Origin: Pseudomonadota bacterium
Lineage (GTDB): Bacteria > Pseudomonadota > Gammaproteobacteria > Xanthomonadales > Xanthomonadaceae
Direction: 5' to 3'
NCBI GenBank assembly: GCA_963205495.1
Contig: CAUJIN010000068.1
Coordinates: 1-40,706 of the forward strand
Length of the DNA stretch: 40,706 nucleotides
Made by a program: the position numbers and the translations under genes. Each line of letters starts with the position of its first letter. Positions within the stretch are counted from its first letter, which is position 1. Positions 1 to 8,835 of this stretch are shown piece after piece. The notes under the pieces are model-generated. The model ran no database searches. It was given only the letters and a program-made list of their open reading frames with translations, and had not been told where the DNA came from.

Positions 1-256
1 CGCGCAGTCCGATCTTCGCAGGCGGCGTGCCGGGCCGCAGACCCAGCGCGATGGAAACCCCCACCACGAAAAGGAAGGCGGGAAAGATCAGGTCGGTCGG
101 CGTGAAGCCGTTCCAGCGGGCATGCTGGAGCGGCGCATAGACGTGCTCCGAGCTGCCCGGGTAGTTGACCAGCAGCATCGCGGCGACGGCCCAGCCGCGC
201 AGCACGTCCACGGACGCAAAGCGCGTTCGCATCGCCAGATCCGGTGCCTTTGCCAT
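1..256 (-). CDS. HGSNAT/NagX-like acyltransferase-family membrane protein, N-terminal part
   Basis: Partial gene: the frame reads from an ATG at 256 off the left edge of the window (85 codons visible). After a short basic N-terminus come the motif SVDVLRGWAVAAMLLVNYPG and then NGFTPTDLIFPAFLFVVG. These are the first two membrane segments of the heparan-alpha-glucosaminide N-acetyltransferase / DUF5009 (NagX) family: a 'D-x-LRG' start, then a 'W.G.T..D..FP.FLF..G' stretch. Family members are polytopic inner-membrane proteins, and some move acetyl groups onto amino sugars across the membrane. It lies 79 bp downstream of the GH44 gene on the same strand, so co-transcription in a glycan-use locus is possible. 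The family call is solid; the substrate is not known. Confidence 0.75.
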   Translation of the reverse strand, partial: MAKAPDLAMRTRFASVDVLRGWAVAAMLLVNYPGSSEHVYAPLQHARWNGFTPTDLIFPAFLFVVGVSIALGLRPGTPPAKIGLR

Positions 257-335
257 CACCCCTCCGCTGCCGGTCCGAACCGCCGGCAGCGCAGGATAGC
301 GCGCCGGCGTGCGACGCATTCCGGCTCCACCAGGA

Positions 336-2555
336 TCAAGGCTGCGAGGATTCGAATCCGTCGGCAAACACGGCATCCGGGTTGGCCGGCACGCCGCGTT
401 CGACCACCAGCAGCTCGGCGCTGAAGCCCGGCACCGCGGCCAGATGGATCGCGCCGCCGCCCACCGCCAGCGCGCCGGGCACCTGCGCGTAGCCGTTCGC
501 GTCCAGGCGGAAGCGCCGCACCGCTCGATCGACACCTCCCACCGTCACCGTCACCTCGCGCGGCTGGCGCTGGTGGTTGAACAGGAGCACGAAGAGCGGG
601 CCGCTGGCCTGATCGATGGCGTAGGCGTTGACCTTGTCCGGTTCGGAGGTCGTCGCCGGCACGCTGTCGCCCAGCACCCGGGCGTGCTGGCCGTCCCAGT
701 CCAGGTACATGCGGAAGGCGTCCTCCGCGAGCGTGCCGTCCTCCGGCGCCACCCAGCGCGCGGCGTAATCCACGCCCTCGCGTGCGAAGATCGCCAGCGC
801 CTCGGCCTGCGCCAGCGCGCCGCTGATGCCGTCGTCCGGCCCCCACTTGTATTCGGTGATGGCGAGCTTCATCGCCGGACAGTGCTGCTGGATCAGCGCC
901 CGGGCGCGCGGGATCAGGTTGACGATCGGATAGTCGGTCTGGGAAATCCACGACTCCGCGGTCCAGCCCGGGTCGTAGAGCTCGCGCAGGGAGCGCAGCC
1001 GGCGATTCTGCACCTCGGGCGCTTCGCCCGCGCCGGTGTCGTTGTCCAGCCCGGCCACGCCCTCGGGGTAATAGTGCAGGTCGAGCACGTCCACCAGCGG
1101 CCCGCCACCGGAATCGGGCGTGGCGCAGGACTGCTGCAGGTACCACTGAACAAAGCCCGTCCCTCCGTGTGCGGCGCGGTCCGGGCCGTCGAAACAGTCG
1201 CCCAGCACGGCGTCCTTGGACGAGGTCCAGAAGTCGCACCAGCCCCAGGTCACCGGCCCGAAGATCACCGCATCGGGTTCGACCGCCTTGATCGCCTGCG
1301 CGCGATCCCGGCCGCGCTGCCAGACTTCGTCGTAGCCCGCGGGCTGCGGGTGCACGTCGCGGTGGGTGTCGTACCAGAGCATCGGCTCGTTATCGAGCGC
1401 GAAGTAGCGCACCCCGCCCTGCGCCGCGGCGCCGTGGCGCGCGTGCAGGTGGGTCACCCAGTCGGCGGCGTACTGCACCGGCGCCGGTTTGCTGGTGTCG
1501 AGCGGATCGTTGCCGACGATGAAGCCGCCCACGCAGTTCGGCCCGCTGCCGTTGACGCATTCGCCGTTGCCCGAGTCGGCCGAGCACCAGGACGGCGGAT
1601 TGGCGCCGAAGTAGCTGCACTCGTTTCCCGTCTGCGGCCCGTACTTGGCGATGGAATAGCTCCAGGCCTTGTTGCGCGAATCCCTGGCCACCCAGCCCAG
1701 CGTCGGCACGGTGACCAGCGCCTGTCCGCCGTGGACGCGGGTGGCGTCGATGAACCGGTTGGCGGTGGAATCATTCGGCAGGTTGCTGCCGTCGCCCTGT
1801 GCGATGTGCTGGAAGAACCAGTCCATGCCGGTGTTGTCGGCGTCGAACTGGAAGTTGTAGCGCGAGGTGCGGTTGCCGCCCCAGCGCCGGAAGGGATAGC
1901 GCAGCGCCGCGTGCTGTGCGTCGGAACCGAAGTTGACGCCGTAGATTTCCGGCGACACCGGCCGGCGCGTGCCGGCGACATTCACGCTCACCTGCACCGG
2001 CGCCACCACGGGCGGCTCGCCTCCGACCAGCACGAGGTCATCGACGTAGATCGCCGGCTGGCTGCCGGCCACGTCCGCCAGCAGCACGATGCCGTCGAAC
2101 TCGCCGCTCGGAAGGTCGACGTCCTGGAACGGGACCCAGGCCTCGCCCCAGGCATTGGCCGGGATCGCACCGCCGCCGATGAAGCCTTCCAGCGTGCCCA
2201 GATCGGCCCAGTCATTGCCCAGCCCAAGGAACACCCGCACCTGCTGCGTGCCGCTGCCCCCGCCGTGCACGAACACGCGCAGCCCTTCGAAGTCCTGCAC
2301 CGCAAGCGGGGTGTTTCGAGCGAAATACAGCCCCTGCCACTGGCTCGGCACGAAGCGGATCGAATGAGTGCCCGAATGCACCGGCGAGGTATTGGCCAGG
2401 TCGCGAGTCGCCCAGCCCCAGTCCTGGAATCCCGATTCCAGCGCATCCCCGTACACCGGCAGGTCGGGCAGCGCCTGCGCGCGCACCACCGCCAGCGCCT
2501 GCATCGCGCCAAGCCCGAGGATCAGGGCGACCCTCCTCCGTATCGACGCACCCAT
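336..2555 (-). CDS. Secreted glycoside hydrolase family 44 (endoglucanase/xyloglucanase) with DGFES tail
   Basis: A 739-aa secreted beta-glucanase. I chose the ATG at 2555 because an AGGAGG lies just upstream and a signal peptide follows (basic MGASIRRR, then a hydrophobic run to about residue 28, ending AQA). Residues about 30-195 look like a carbohydrate-binding beta-sandwich (SGFQDWGWATRDLANTS). Residues about 210-620 are the GH44 TIM barrel. The acid/base Glu is E390 in YFALDNEP and the nucleophile is E568 in AITEYKWG; the spacing of 178 agrees with GH44 enzymes. A C-terminal beta domain follows, then VFADGFESSQP, a tail seen on many secreted proteins of this bacterial group. GH44 enzymes cut beta-1,4-glucan or xyloglucan. 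Family confidence is high; preferred substrate is inferred. Confidence 0.92.
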   Translation of the reverse strand: MGASIRRRVALILGLGAMQALAVVRAQALPDLPVYGDALESGFQDWGWATRDLANTSPVHSGTHSIRFVPSQWQGLYFARNTPLAVQDFEGLRVFVHGGGSGTQQVRVFLGLGNDWADLGTLEGFIGGGAIPANAWGEAWVPFQDVDLPSGEFDGIVLLADVAGSQPAIYVDDLVLVGGEPPVVAPVQVSVNVAGTRRPVSPEIYGVNFGSDAQHAALRYPFRRWGGNRTSRYNFQFDADNTGMDWFFQHIAQGDGSNLPNDSTANRFIDATRVHGGQALVTVPTLGWVARDSRNKAWSYSIAKYGPQTGNECSYFGANPPSWCSADSGNGECVNGSGPNCVGGFIVGNDPLDTSKPAPVQYAADWVTHLHARHGAAAQGGVRYFALDNEPMLWYDTHRDVHPQPAGYDEVWQRGRDRAQAIKAVEPDAVIFGPVTWGWCDFWTSSKDAVLGDCFDGPDRAAHGGTGFVQWYLQQSCATPDSGGGPLVDVLDLHYYPEGVAGLDNDTGAGEAPEVQNRRLRSLRELYDPGWTAESWISQTDYPIVNLIPRARALIQQHCPAMKLAITEYKWGPDDGISGALAQAEALAIFAREGVDYAARWVAPEDGTLAEDAFRMYLDWDGQHARVLGDSVPATTSEPDKVNAYAIDQASGPLFVLLFNHQRQPREVTVTVGGVDRAVRRFRLDANGYAQVPGALAVGGGAIHLAAVPGFSAELLVVERGVPANPDAVFADGFESSQP

Positions 2556-2684
2556 GACTTCCTCCTGGTTCGCGGCCCGCACGGCCGATCGATATTCGCT
2601 GCACGCCAATACGCACTCGGCCGGCCAATCCCCTCACGCCGAGTCGAAGTAGCATGGCGCGCGTCGCATCTTCCGGTTTCCGCC

Positions 2685-3164
2685 ATGGCCCACGCCTCGC
2701 CCGCCACCCGCGCGCTCGATGCCGCCGGGATCGCCTACGCGCTGCACGAATACGCCTACGATCCTTCCGCCGCAAGCGTCGGGCTCCAGGCCGCGGCGGC
2801 GCTGGGGGTGGACCCGGCGCGGATGTTCAAGACCCTGATGGTGTCGCTGGACGGAAAGCCCGCCTGCGCGATCCTGCCGGTCGATCACGAGCTCAGCCTC
2901 AAGAAGCTGGCCGCCGCGCTCGGAGGCAAGCACGCGGCCCTGCTTCCCGTGGCCGACGCCGAACGCATCACCGGCTACCACGTCGGCGGCATCAGCCCCT
3001 TCGGTCGCAGGAAGCGCGTGCCGGTCGCGCTCGACGCCAGCGCGCAGGCCCACGGGAAGATCCTGTGCAACGGCGGCCAGCGCGGGCTGATGCTGGAAGT
3101 TGCGCCCGGCGCGATCGTGGACCTGCTGGGCGCCCGCGTGGCCCCGATCACCGCCGGAGCCTGA
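2685..3164 (+). CDS. ybaK: YbaK/EbsC-family aminoacyl-tRNA deacylase (Cys-tRNA(Pro) type)
   Basis: A 159-aa protein with the YbaK/ProX fold, the usual length for the family. It begins MAHASPATRALDAAGIAY and contains VDPARMFKTLMV, the catalytic-lysine region (K near residue 47), then AILPVDHELSLKKLAAALG and GYHVGGISPFG, all diagnostic of YbaK. The enzyme hydrolyses Cys-tRNA(Pro) made in error by prolyl-tRNA synthetase, acting in trans in the cytoplasm. The start at 2685 gives the standard N-terminus; the frame is open further upstream, but that part is antisense to the GH44 gene. It stands alone, convergent with rsmI (9-bp gap between stops) and divergent from GH44. Confidence 0.92.
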   Translation: MAHASPATRALDAAGIAYALHEYAYDPSAASVGLQAAAALGVDPARMFKTLMVSLDGKPACAILPVDHELSLKKLAAALGGKHAALLPVADAERITGYHVGGISPFGRRKRVPVALDASAQAHGKILCNGGQRGLMLEVAPGAIVDLLGARVAPITAGA

Positions 3165-3173
3165 GGATCGGCC

Positions 3174-4019
3174 TCAGTCGCCGCCGGCGCCCGGTTCGTA
3201 CAGCCGCTTGCGCGGGGCGCCGCTGATCTCGGCGGCCAGCCGCGCGGCCTGCGAAGGCGGCAGGTGCTCGCGCAGCAGGGCGAACGCGCGTCGGCCCTGC
3301 GCCAGCGCCTCGCCGCCGTCCTGCTCGGGCGCGCCTTCCACGACCAGCACGAACTCGCCGCGCTGCTGGTCCGAATCCCCGGCCACCCGCAGCGCCAGTT
3401 CGGCCAGCCCGCCGTCGAGCACGGTCTCGAATCGCTTGGTCAGTTCGCGCGCCAGCGCGGCGCGGCGATCCGGACCGAAGGCCTGGGCGGCATCATTCAG
3501 AGTTTCTGCCACGCGGTGGCTGGACTCGTAGAAGATCAGGGTGCGCGACTCGGCCGAAAGCGCCTGCAGCCGCGCGCGCCGGGCCGCGGCCTTGTTCGGC
3601 AGGAAACCCTCGAAGGCGAAACGGTCGCTGGCGATGCCGGCCACCGACAGCGCCGCGATCGCGGCGCACGCGCCAGGCACCGGCGACACCGCGATGCCGC
3701 CCTCGCGCGCCGCGCGCACCAGGCGAAAGCCCGGATCGGACACCAGCGGGGTGCCGGCGTCGGACACAAGCGCGATGTTCTCGCCGGCCTGCATCCGCGC
3801 CACCAGCTGCGCCGACTGGGAACCCTCGTTGTGGTCGTGCAGCGCCACCAGGGTGGCGCGCGCGCCGAATGCGGCGAGAAGCTGCTGGGTGTGGCGGGTG
3901 TCCTCGGCGGCGATGCGGTCCACGCTGCGCAAGACTTGCAGCGCGCGCGGGGAAAGATCGCCCAGGTTGCCGATCGGAGTGGCAACCACGTGCAGGCGGC
4001 CGGGGGCGGTGGACGACAT
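3174..4019 (-). CDS. rsmI: 16S rRNA 2'-O-ribose C1402 methyltransferase RsmI
   Basis: A 281-aa SAM-dependent tetrapyrrole-methylase-fold enzyme that 2'-O-methylates C1402 of 16S rRNA at the decoding centre. The ATG at 4019 is preceded by GGAG at good spacing and gives MSSTAPGRLHVVATPIGNLGD, the normal start; the frame stays open 21 codons further up, without conserved sequence. Visible family motifs are TPIGNLGD (14-21), AEDTRHT (38-44), SDAGTPLVSDPG (86-97), PVPGACAAIAAL (113-124), FEGFLP and YESSHR. It is divergent from lpoA with 114 bp between starts, the same arrangement as yraL/yraM in E. coli and other gammaproteobacteria. No rnpB is present in the gap, unlike in pseudomonads. Confidence 0.96.
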   Translation of the reverse strand: MSSTAPGRLHVVATPIGNLGDLSPRALQVLRSVDRIAAEDTRHTQQLLAAFGARATLVALHDHNEGSQSAQLVARMQAGENIALVSDAGTPLVSDPGFRLVRAAREGGIAVSPVPGACAAIAALSVAGIASDRFAFEGFLPNKAAARRARLQALSAESRTLIFYESSHRVAETLNDAAQAFGPDRRAALARELTKRFETVLDGGLAELALRVAGDSDQQRGEFVLVVEGAPEQDGGEALAQGRRAFALLREHLPPSQAARLAAEISGAPRKRLYEPGAGGD

Positions 4020-4133
4020 GGGCTCTCCGAAGGCGGACGACGCGCGTCGTGCGAAGCAATCTGTCGTCGCAGGCGGACACACGGGAATGATTGGGTATCA
4101 TTCCATCTTCGCCTTCCGTTCGTCCACGCCACC

Positions 4134-5930
4134 ATGCCGCGAATCCTCACGCGCCTCGCCCCGCTGCTGCTCGCCTGCGCCTTGCCGCTGACCGGCTGCG
4201 ACACCGCACCGACCCGCGCCACGCCCGATCCCGCGCAGGCCGCAGAGCGCGACTTTGCCGCGGGCGAATTCTCCCGCGCCGCCGAAGGCTTCCTCGAAGC
4301 GGCGGACTGGAACCGCGGCCAGCGCGACGCACTGCGCCTGCGCGCGGCCGAGGCCTGGCGCGAGGAAGGCGACCTGGAGCGCGCCGGCAAGGCGCTGGAG
4401 GGCGTATCGGGCCGCCGGTTCGACGCCGACGCGCGCGAACGTCTTCTCCTGCTGCGGACCGAAGTCGCGCTGTCGCAGAGTGACGCGCCGCGCGCACTGG
4501 GATTCCTGGAAGAACTCGGCCCACAAGTCACCGAAGCGCGCCGCACGCGCCGCCTGGAGCTTGCCGCTCGTGCCGAGGAGGCGGACGGCAACCTGTTCCA
4601 GGCCGCGGCGGTTCGCGCCGAACTCACCTCGCTGCTGCCGCGTACCGAGGTGCGCGCCAATACCCGTGCCATCCAGGACCTTCTGGCTCGGGCAGACGAC
4701 GCGGCACTGGCCTTTGGCGCAGCCTCACTGAAGGCCGATCACCCGCTCTATCCGCACGCCGCGCGCGCCCTGACCGAACGCGGCCTGCCGCTGCCACACC
4801 CCATTGCGATGCCGGCCCAGTCCGCGGCCGACGGCTACCACCCCTACGAACGCATCGCCCTGCTGTTGCCGCTGGGCAGCAACATCGATGCCGCGGCGCA
4901 GGCGGTGCGCGATGGTTTCCTCGCCGGCTACCTGGAGGAAACCCGCAGCCGCCCGCAGGTGCGCATCTACGCCACCGCAAACAGCGCCGAAAGCGCGCTG
5001 GCCGCGTGGGAGGCCGCGCGCAAGGACGGCGTGCAGGCCATCGTCGGGCCGCTCGGGCGCGAGGAAGTGGAGGCGGTGTTCGAGGCCGATCGCGATGGTT
5101 CCTTGCCGATGCTGGCGCTCAATCGCGGCACGGCCGCACCGCCGCCGTCCGGCAGCCTGAGCTTTGCCCTGAACCCCGAGGACGAAGGCGTGGCCGCCGC
5201 CAAGCGCATCCTGCGCCGCGCCGGCAAGCGCGTGCTGGTCGTCCAGGGCGGCGACGAGTACGGCCAGCGCGCCGCCACCGCGCTGGCACACCGGCTTGAA
5301 CAGCGCGAGGGCCGCGTGGTCGCCACCCTGAGCCTTCCGACCGACAGCCCCGACTACGGCCCGGCCATTGCCGCCGTGCTGCCGAAGCTGGACGCGCGCG
5401 CCGTGGCCGCAGAAGGCGACCTGCGGGTCGAGGAAAACCGGCTGGCGCTGAACGTGGACGCCATCTTCTTCACCGGCCGCGCCAGCCAGGCACGCCTGCT
5501 GGTGCCGCAGCTGCGCGTGGCGGGAATCTACGACCTGCCGATCTACGCCACCTCGCAGATCACCGCAGGCGCCGACAACGCTCGCCTGGACCGCGAGCTG
5601 GACGGCATCGAATTCACCGACTCGCCCTGGCTGCTGGGCGCGGTTGCAGGCACACCGGCACGCGAATCGCTGGGCGGGCTAGACACCGCACGCGGCGGGG
5701 CGGCGCGGCTGTTCGCCTTCGGAATGGATGCCTTCCGCCTGATCGGCCACCTCGACCAGCTCGGCCGCGACCCGCGCGCCTCGCTGCCCGGCGCCACCGG
5801 CACGCTGCGCAGCGACGGTCTGGGCCAGGTGGTGCGCACGCCGGCGTGGGCGCGCTTCCGCGGCGGACGGATCCTGCCCGCGGGCGAGGAAGGACTGATC
5901 GGCGACGAACTCCAGTTCGACCAGCCCTGA
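4134..5930 (+). CDS. lpoA: LpoA, outer-membrane lipoprotein activator of penicillin-binding protein 1A
   Basis: A 598-aa lipoprotein. A short signal peptide ends in the lipobox LTGC, with Cys22 the lipidated residue. Residues about 35-215 are a TPR-like helical domain. Residues about 235-590 are a periplasmic-binding-protein type 1 fold, seen in [28 protein letters not shown] and [18 protein letters not shown]. LpoA reaches from the outer membrane to activate the transpeptidase of PBP1A during peptidoglycan synthesis. yraN follows after 7 bp, as in E. coli yraM-yraN. A TATCAT hexamer at 4096-4101 could be the -10 element, with no clear -35, and there is no obvious Shine-Dalgarno before the ATG. 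The family call is firm; the partner is inferred from homology. Confidence 0.93.
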   Translation: MPRILTRLAPLLLACALPLTGCDTAPTRATPDPAQAAERDFAAGEFSRAAEGFLEAADWNRGQRDALRLRAAEAWREEGDLERAGKALEGVSGRRFDADARERLLLLRTEVALSQSDAPRALGFLEELGPQVTEARRTRRLELAARAEEADGNLFQAAAVRAELTSLLPRTEVRANTRAIQDLLARADDAALAFGAASLKADHPLYPHAARALTERGLPLPHPIAMPAQSAADGYHPYERIALLLPLGSNIDAAAQAVRDGFLAGYLEETRSRPQVRIYATANSAESALAAWEAARKDGVQAIVGPLGREEVEAVFEADRDGSLPMLALNRGTAAPPPSGSLSFALNPEDEGVAAAKRILRRAGKRVLVVQGGDEYGQRAATALAHRLEQREGRVVATLSLPTDSPDYGPAIAAVLPKLDARAVAAEGDLRVEENRLALNVDAIFFTGRASQARLLVPQLRVAGIYDLPIYATSQITAGADNARLDRELDGIEFTDSPWLLGAVAGTPARESLGGLDTARGGAARLFAFGMDAFRLIGHLDQLGRDPRASLPGATGTLRSDGLGQVVRTPAWARFRGGRILPAGEEGLIGDELQFDQP

Positions 5931-5937
5931 GCCGGCC

Positions 5938-6309
5938 GTGACCACGCGCGACACCGGCCAGGCTTTCGAGGCGGCCGCACGCGCCCACCTGGAGCGCGCC
6001 GGCTTGCGCGCCCTCGCGGCCAACGTCGGCTACCGTTTCGGCGAGCTGGATCTTGTGATGCGCGACGGCGAATCCATCGCCTTCGTCGAAGTGCGCTACC
6101 GGCGCTGCGCGCGCTACGGCGGCGCACCGCTTTCGGTCACGGCCAGCAAGCGCCGCCGCATCGCGCAGGCCGCCGCCGCATGGCTGGCCGCCCACCCGAA
6201 CGAGGCGCGCAGGCCCTGCCGCTTCGACGTGGTGGCCATCGCGGGCAGGCCCGATGCACCGCAGATCGAATGGATCCGCGCCGCGTTCACGCTCGACGAT
6301 CTGGGCTGA
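5938..6309 (+). CDS. yraN: YraN, UPF0102 nuclease-fold protein
   Basis: A 123-aa protein of the YraN/UPF0102 family, a restriction-endonuclease-like (PD-D/ExK) fold of unsettled function, usually 115-130 aa. The signature is [16 protein letters not shown] followed by FVEVRYR, where the motif lysine is Arg, as is often so in the family. The start is GTG at 5938, seven bases after the lpoA stop, so the two genes are very likely translated from one message. The TGA stop sits back to back with the stop of convergent pgpA, inside a 14-bp palindrome. Confidence 0.93.
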   Translation: MTTRDTGQAFEAAARAHLERAGLRALAANVGYRFGELDLVMRDGESIAFVEVRYRRCARYGGAPLSVTASKRRRIAQAAAAWLAAHPNEARRPCRFDVVAIAGRPDAPQIEWIRAAFTLDDLG

Positions 6310-6316
6310 TCAGCCC
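6303..6316. repeat. 14-bp perfect palindrome spanning two convergent stop codons
   Basis: GGGCTGATCAGCCC. The central TGA|TCA is the stop of yraN on the plus strand and of pgpA on the minus strand. It can form a 5-bp stem with a GATC loop on either transcript but has no U-tract, so it is at best a weak bidirectional terminator. Confidence 0.5.
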
Positions 6317-6798
6317 GTAAAGTGCGCCAGCAGCTGCACCCCGGCCAGCGCGTACAGCCCGGCCAGCGCGTCGTCCAGCATGGTGCCCAGTCCGCCGGAA
6401 AGCCGCCGATCGACCCAGCCCACCGGCCAGGGCTTGGCGATGTCGAAGAAGCGGAACAGCGCAAATCCGGCCAGCGCATACGGCCAGCCCGCAGGCGCGG
6501 CCGCCAGCGCGATCCACAGGCCCACGAATTCGTCCCACACCACCAGTCCGGGGTCTTCCACGCCCAGCCGGCGCATCGCCCAGCCGCAGGCCCAGCAGCC
6601 CAGCGCGAAGGCGAGCGCGAGAGCGGCGAGGTAATGCGGCAGCGGCAGCTCGCGCAGCGCCAGCCACGGCAGCAGCGCCGCGAGCGTGCCGAACGTGCCG
6701 GGCGCGACCGGAGCCAGACCCGAGCCGAAGCCGGTCGCAATCCAGCCGGCCGGATGGGCCAGCAGCGCGCGCGCGGCGCCGGGAATTCGGCGGCTCAC
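6310..6798 (-). CDS. pgpA: Phosphatidylglycerophosphatase A
   Basis: A 162-aa inner-membrane enzyme that dephosphorylates phosphatidylglycerol phosphate to phosphatidylglycerol. The GTG start at 6798 overlaps the thiL stop by 4 bp (GTGA); the frame extends further up but only inside thiL. Family motifs are GSGLAPVAPGTFGTL near the N-terminus, DPGLVVWDEFVG in the middle, DIAKPWPV, and GGLGTMLDDALAGLYA at the C-terminus, the metal- and phosphate-binding set of PgpA, with about four membrane segments between. It is the last gene of the rib-nusB-thiL-pgpA operon; thiL-pgpA linkage is widespread in gammaproteobacteria. Confidence 0.95.
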   Translation of the reverse strand: MSRRIPGAARALLAHPAGWIATGFGSGLAPVAPGTFGTLAALLPWLALRELPLPHYLAALALAFALGCWACGWAMRRLGVEDPGLVVWDEFVGLWIALAAAPAGWPYALAGFALFRFFDIAKPWPVGWVDRRLSGGLGTMLDDALAGLYALAGVQLLAHFTG

Positions 6799-7859
6799 GC
6801 CGCGCCCCCGGAGAAATGCTCCCAGCCGGCGCGGGCGAACCGGATCGGTGCACCGCACGCATCGAGCACGCGCACGCCTTCACCGGCCACCACGCGTCCG
6901 ATGCGGGTCCAGCGCAGATCGCCCAAGTCCAGCGATGCTGCGCCGCGATCTCCCTGTTCCTGGCTCGCGGGGAACCGTGCCGGGTCGGCCGCGGTCTGCG
7001 GCGTGCCGCCCGCCTCCTGCGGGGCAAGCGCCCGCAGCGCCTCCAGGCGTTCCGCCGGAACGGTGAACACCAGCTCGTAGTCGTCGCCGCCGGTGGCCTG
7101 ACAGCGCAGCCGCTCGGCGCGATCGCACTGCGCCCGCAGCGCGGCGGAGGCCGGAAGCGCATCGGCATCGAGCTCGATGCCCACGCCGCTGGCGCGCGCG
7201 ATGTGGCCGAGGTCGGCGAGCAGACCGTCGGAAATGTCGATCGCCGCACTTGCCACGCCGCGCAGCGCCTGCCCCAGCGCAAGGCGCGGCGTCGGCCGGC
7301 GCATGCGCTGCGCCAGCGCGCGCGCCTGCGCTCCCTCCATCGCACGCCCCGCGCGGATCCGCTCCAGCGCCGCGGACGCATCGCCGAGGGTGCCGCTGAC
7401 GAACACCGAATCACCGGGACGCGCACCGCCGCGGGTCAGCGCCAGGCCGCGCGGCGCAAAGCCCAGCGCGGTGACGCTGATCGACAGCGGACCGGAAGTC
7501 GTGTCGCCCCCCACCAGGGCGATCCCGGCGGCGTCGGCCAGCGCGGAAAATCCGCGCATGAAGCCATCGACGAAGCCCGCGTCGGCGCGCGGCAGGGAAA
7601 GCGACAGCAGCGCCCAGGCCGGGCGCGCGCCCATCGCGGCCAGATCGGAAAGATTGACCGCCAGCGACTTCCAGCCGATGTCGGCCGGTTCCGTGCCGGC
7701 AAGGAAATGCACGCCCTCGTTGAGCGCATCGCAGCAGGCCACCAGCTGCTCGCCGGCCGGCACTTCCAGCAGCGCGGCATCGTCGCCTATCCCCAGGGCC
7801 ACGTCGCTGCGCGTGCCGGCGCGCGCCGTCAGGCGCGCGATCAGTCCGAATTCGGACAC
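6795..7859 (-). CDS. thiL: Thiamine-monophosphate kinase ThiL
   Basis: A 354-aa kinase that makes thiamine diphosphate from thiamine monophosphate. The GTG at 7859 gives VSEFGLIARL, the classic ThiL start, 13 bp after nusB. Motifs of the PurM/ThiL fold are LGIGDDAALL, the SLAVNLSDLAAMGARP helix, VGGDTTSGP, AAIDISDGLLADLGH and ATGGDDYELVFTVP. The ATP-binding half is N-terminal and the AIRS_C half is C-terminal. Between EALRALAP and TRIGRVV there is about 30 aa of Gln/Ala/Gly/Pro-rich sequence, longer than the usual short loop here, so this reads as a lineage-specific insertion. It overlaps pgpA by 4 bp. Confidence 0.95.
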   Translation of the reverse strand: MSEFGLIARLTARAGTRSDVALGIGDDAALLEVPAGEQLVACCDALNEGVHFLAGTEPADIGWKSLAVNLSDLAAMGARPAWALLSLSLPRADAGFVDGFMRGFSALADAAGIALVGGDTTSGPLSISVTALGFAPRGLALTRGGARPGDSVFVSGTLGDASAALERIRAGRAMEGAQARALAQRMRRPTPRLALGQALRGVASAAIDISDGLLADLGHIARASGVGIELDADALPASAALRAQCDRAERLRCQATGGDDYELVFTVPAERLEALRALAPQEAGGTPQTAADPARFPASQEQGDRGAASLDLGDLRWTRIGRVVAGEGVRVLDACGAPIRFARAGWEHFSGGAA

Positions 7860-7872
7860 GGAGGCGCCCGGC

Positions 7873-8343
7873 TCAGCGCCCGCTGCCGGCTTCCGCGCCG
7901 CGCCACTGCGCCGCGGCGCGATCCAGCACGCCGTTGACGTAGCTGTGGCCGTGGTCGGCGCCGAATCGCTTGGCGGTCTCGATGGCCTCGTTGAGCACCA
8001 CGCGATAGGGAACATCCCCCCGGAACAGCAGCTCGTAGGCCGCAAGCCGCAGCACGCCGCGCTCGATCGGATCGATCTGGGCGATGTCGCGGTCGGTGAA
8101 GCGTCGCAGCTCCTCGTCGATCTTCGACAGGTTGGCGTCGACCCCGCGCAGGAGGTCCTCGAAGTAGGCCAGGTCCGCGATTTCCATGTCCTGCTCGCTG
8201 CGGAACTGTTCGATCACCTGCACGATGCGCTGGCCCGACATCTGCCAGGCATAGATCGCCTGCAGCGCGCGGCGGCGGGCGCGCGAACGCGCGGCCGGGT
8301 CGATGCCGTCGGGGCGCGCGCGGCGCGTGGAATTGCCTGTCAT
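7873..8343 (-). CDS. nusB: Transcription antitermination factor NusB
   Basis: A 156-aa all-helical protein that binds boxA RNA with NusE (S10) during rRNA antitermination. The recognisable pattern is [16 protein letters not shown] at the N-terminus, FRSEQDM, a central [31 protein letters not shown], and the C-terminal [13 protein letters not shown] and [10 protein letters not shown]. The ATG overlaps the ribH stop as ATGA, so the two are translationally coupled. ribH-nusB linkage is standard in gammaproteobacteria. The Arg-rich N-terminal 25 residues probably belong to the RNA-binding surface. Confidence 0.97.
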   Translation of the reverse strand: MTGNSTRRARPDGIDPAARSRARRRALQAIYAWQMSGQRIVQVIEQFRSEQDMEIADLAYFEDLLRGVDANLSKIDEELRRFTDRDIAQIDPIERGVLRLAAYELLFRGDVPYRVVLNEAIETAKRFGADHGHSYVNGVLDRAAAQWRGAEAGSGR

Positions 8344-8807
8344 GCCAACTGCTCCAGAAGATCGGCCATTTCGATCGCGGCCAGCGCCGCTTCCTCGCCC
8401 TTGTTGCCGTGCGCGCCGCCGGCGCGCGCCACCGCGTCCTCGTGCCGCTCGACCGCCAGCACGCCGTTCAGCACCGGCACGCCGTGATCGAGCGCCACGC
8501 GCATCAGCGCCTGTGCGCAGCCGTCGGCGACGTGCTCGTAGTGGCGGGTGTCGCCGCGCACCACGCAGCCCAGCGCGATCAGGGCATCGTACTCGCCCTG
8601 TGCGGCCAGCCGCGCGGCGGCCTGCGGGATTTCCCAGGCCCCGGGCACGCGCAGCACGGTGACCTGCGCCTCGCCCGCTCCGTGCGCGCCCAGCGTGGCG
8701 CGCGCCGCGTCCACCATCGAATTGACGATGCCGGGGTTCCAGCGGCTGGCGAGGATGGCGAAGCGCGCGCCGGGGCGAACGCGGATCTGGCCTTCGATCG
8801 AGGGCAT
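8340..8807 (-). CDS. ribH: 6,7-dimethyl-8-ribityllumazine synthase (RibH)
   Basis: A 155-aa lumazine synthase that condenses 5-amino-6-ribitylaminouracil with 3,4-dihydroxy-2-butanone 4-phosphate. The ATG at 8807 gives [10 protein letters not shown]; 13 further upstream codons are open but not conserved. Visible motifs are [43 protein letters not shown] (the catalytic His region), [10 protein letters not shown] and [15 protein letters not shown]. Family length is normal. It lies 28 bp after ribB in the riboflavin operon and overlaps nusB. Confidence 0.97.
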   Translation of the reverse strand: MPSIEGQIRVRPGARFAILASRWNPGIVNSMVDAARATLGAHGAGEAQVTVLRVPGAWEIPQAAARLAAQGEYDALIALGCVVRGDTRHYEHVADGCAQALMRVALDHGVPVLNGVLAVERHEDAVARAGGAHGNKGEEAALAAIEMADLLEQLA

Positions 8808-8835
8808 GGTTCGGGCTTGGGGGAAAACCGGCATT

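Noticed and set aside
336..380. PEP-CTERM or LPXTG-type sorting signal at the GH44 C-terminus
   Set aside because: No PEP or LPxTG motif, no hydrophobic segment and no basic end after DGFES.
309..2684. A plus-strand open frame antisense to the GH44 gene that runs into ybaK
   Set aside because: Composition is that of a complement frame; the YbaK homology starts only at 2685.
4020..4133. rnpB between rsmI and lpoA, as found near rsmI in pseudomonads
   Set aside because: The gap is only 114 bp, too short for RNase P RNA.
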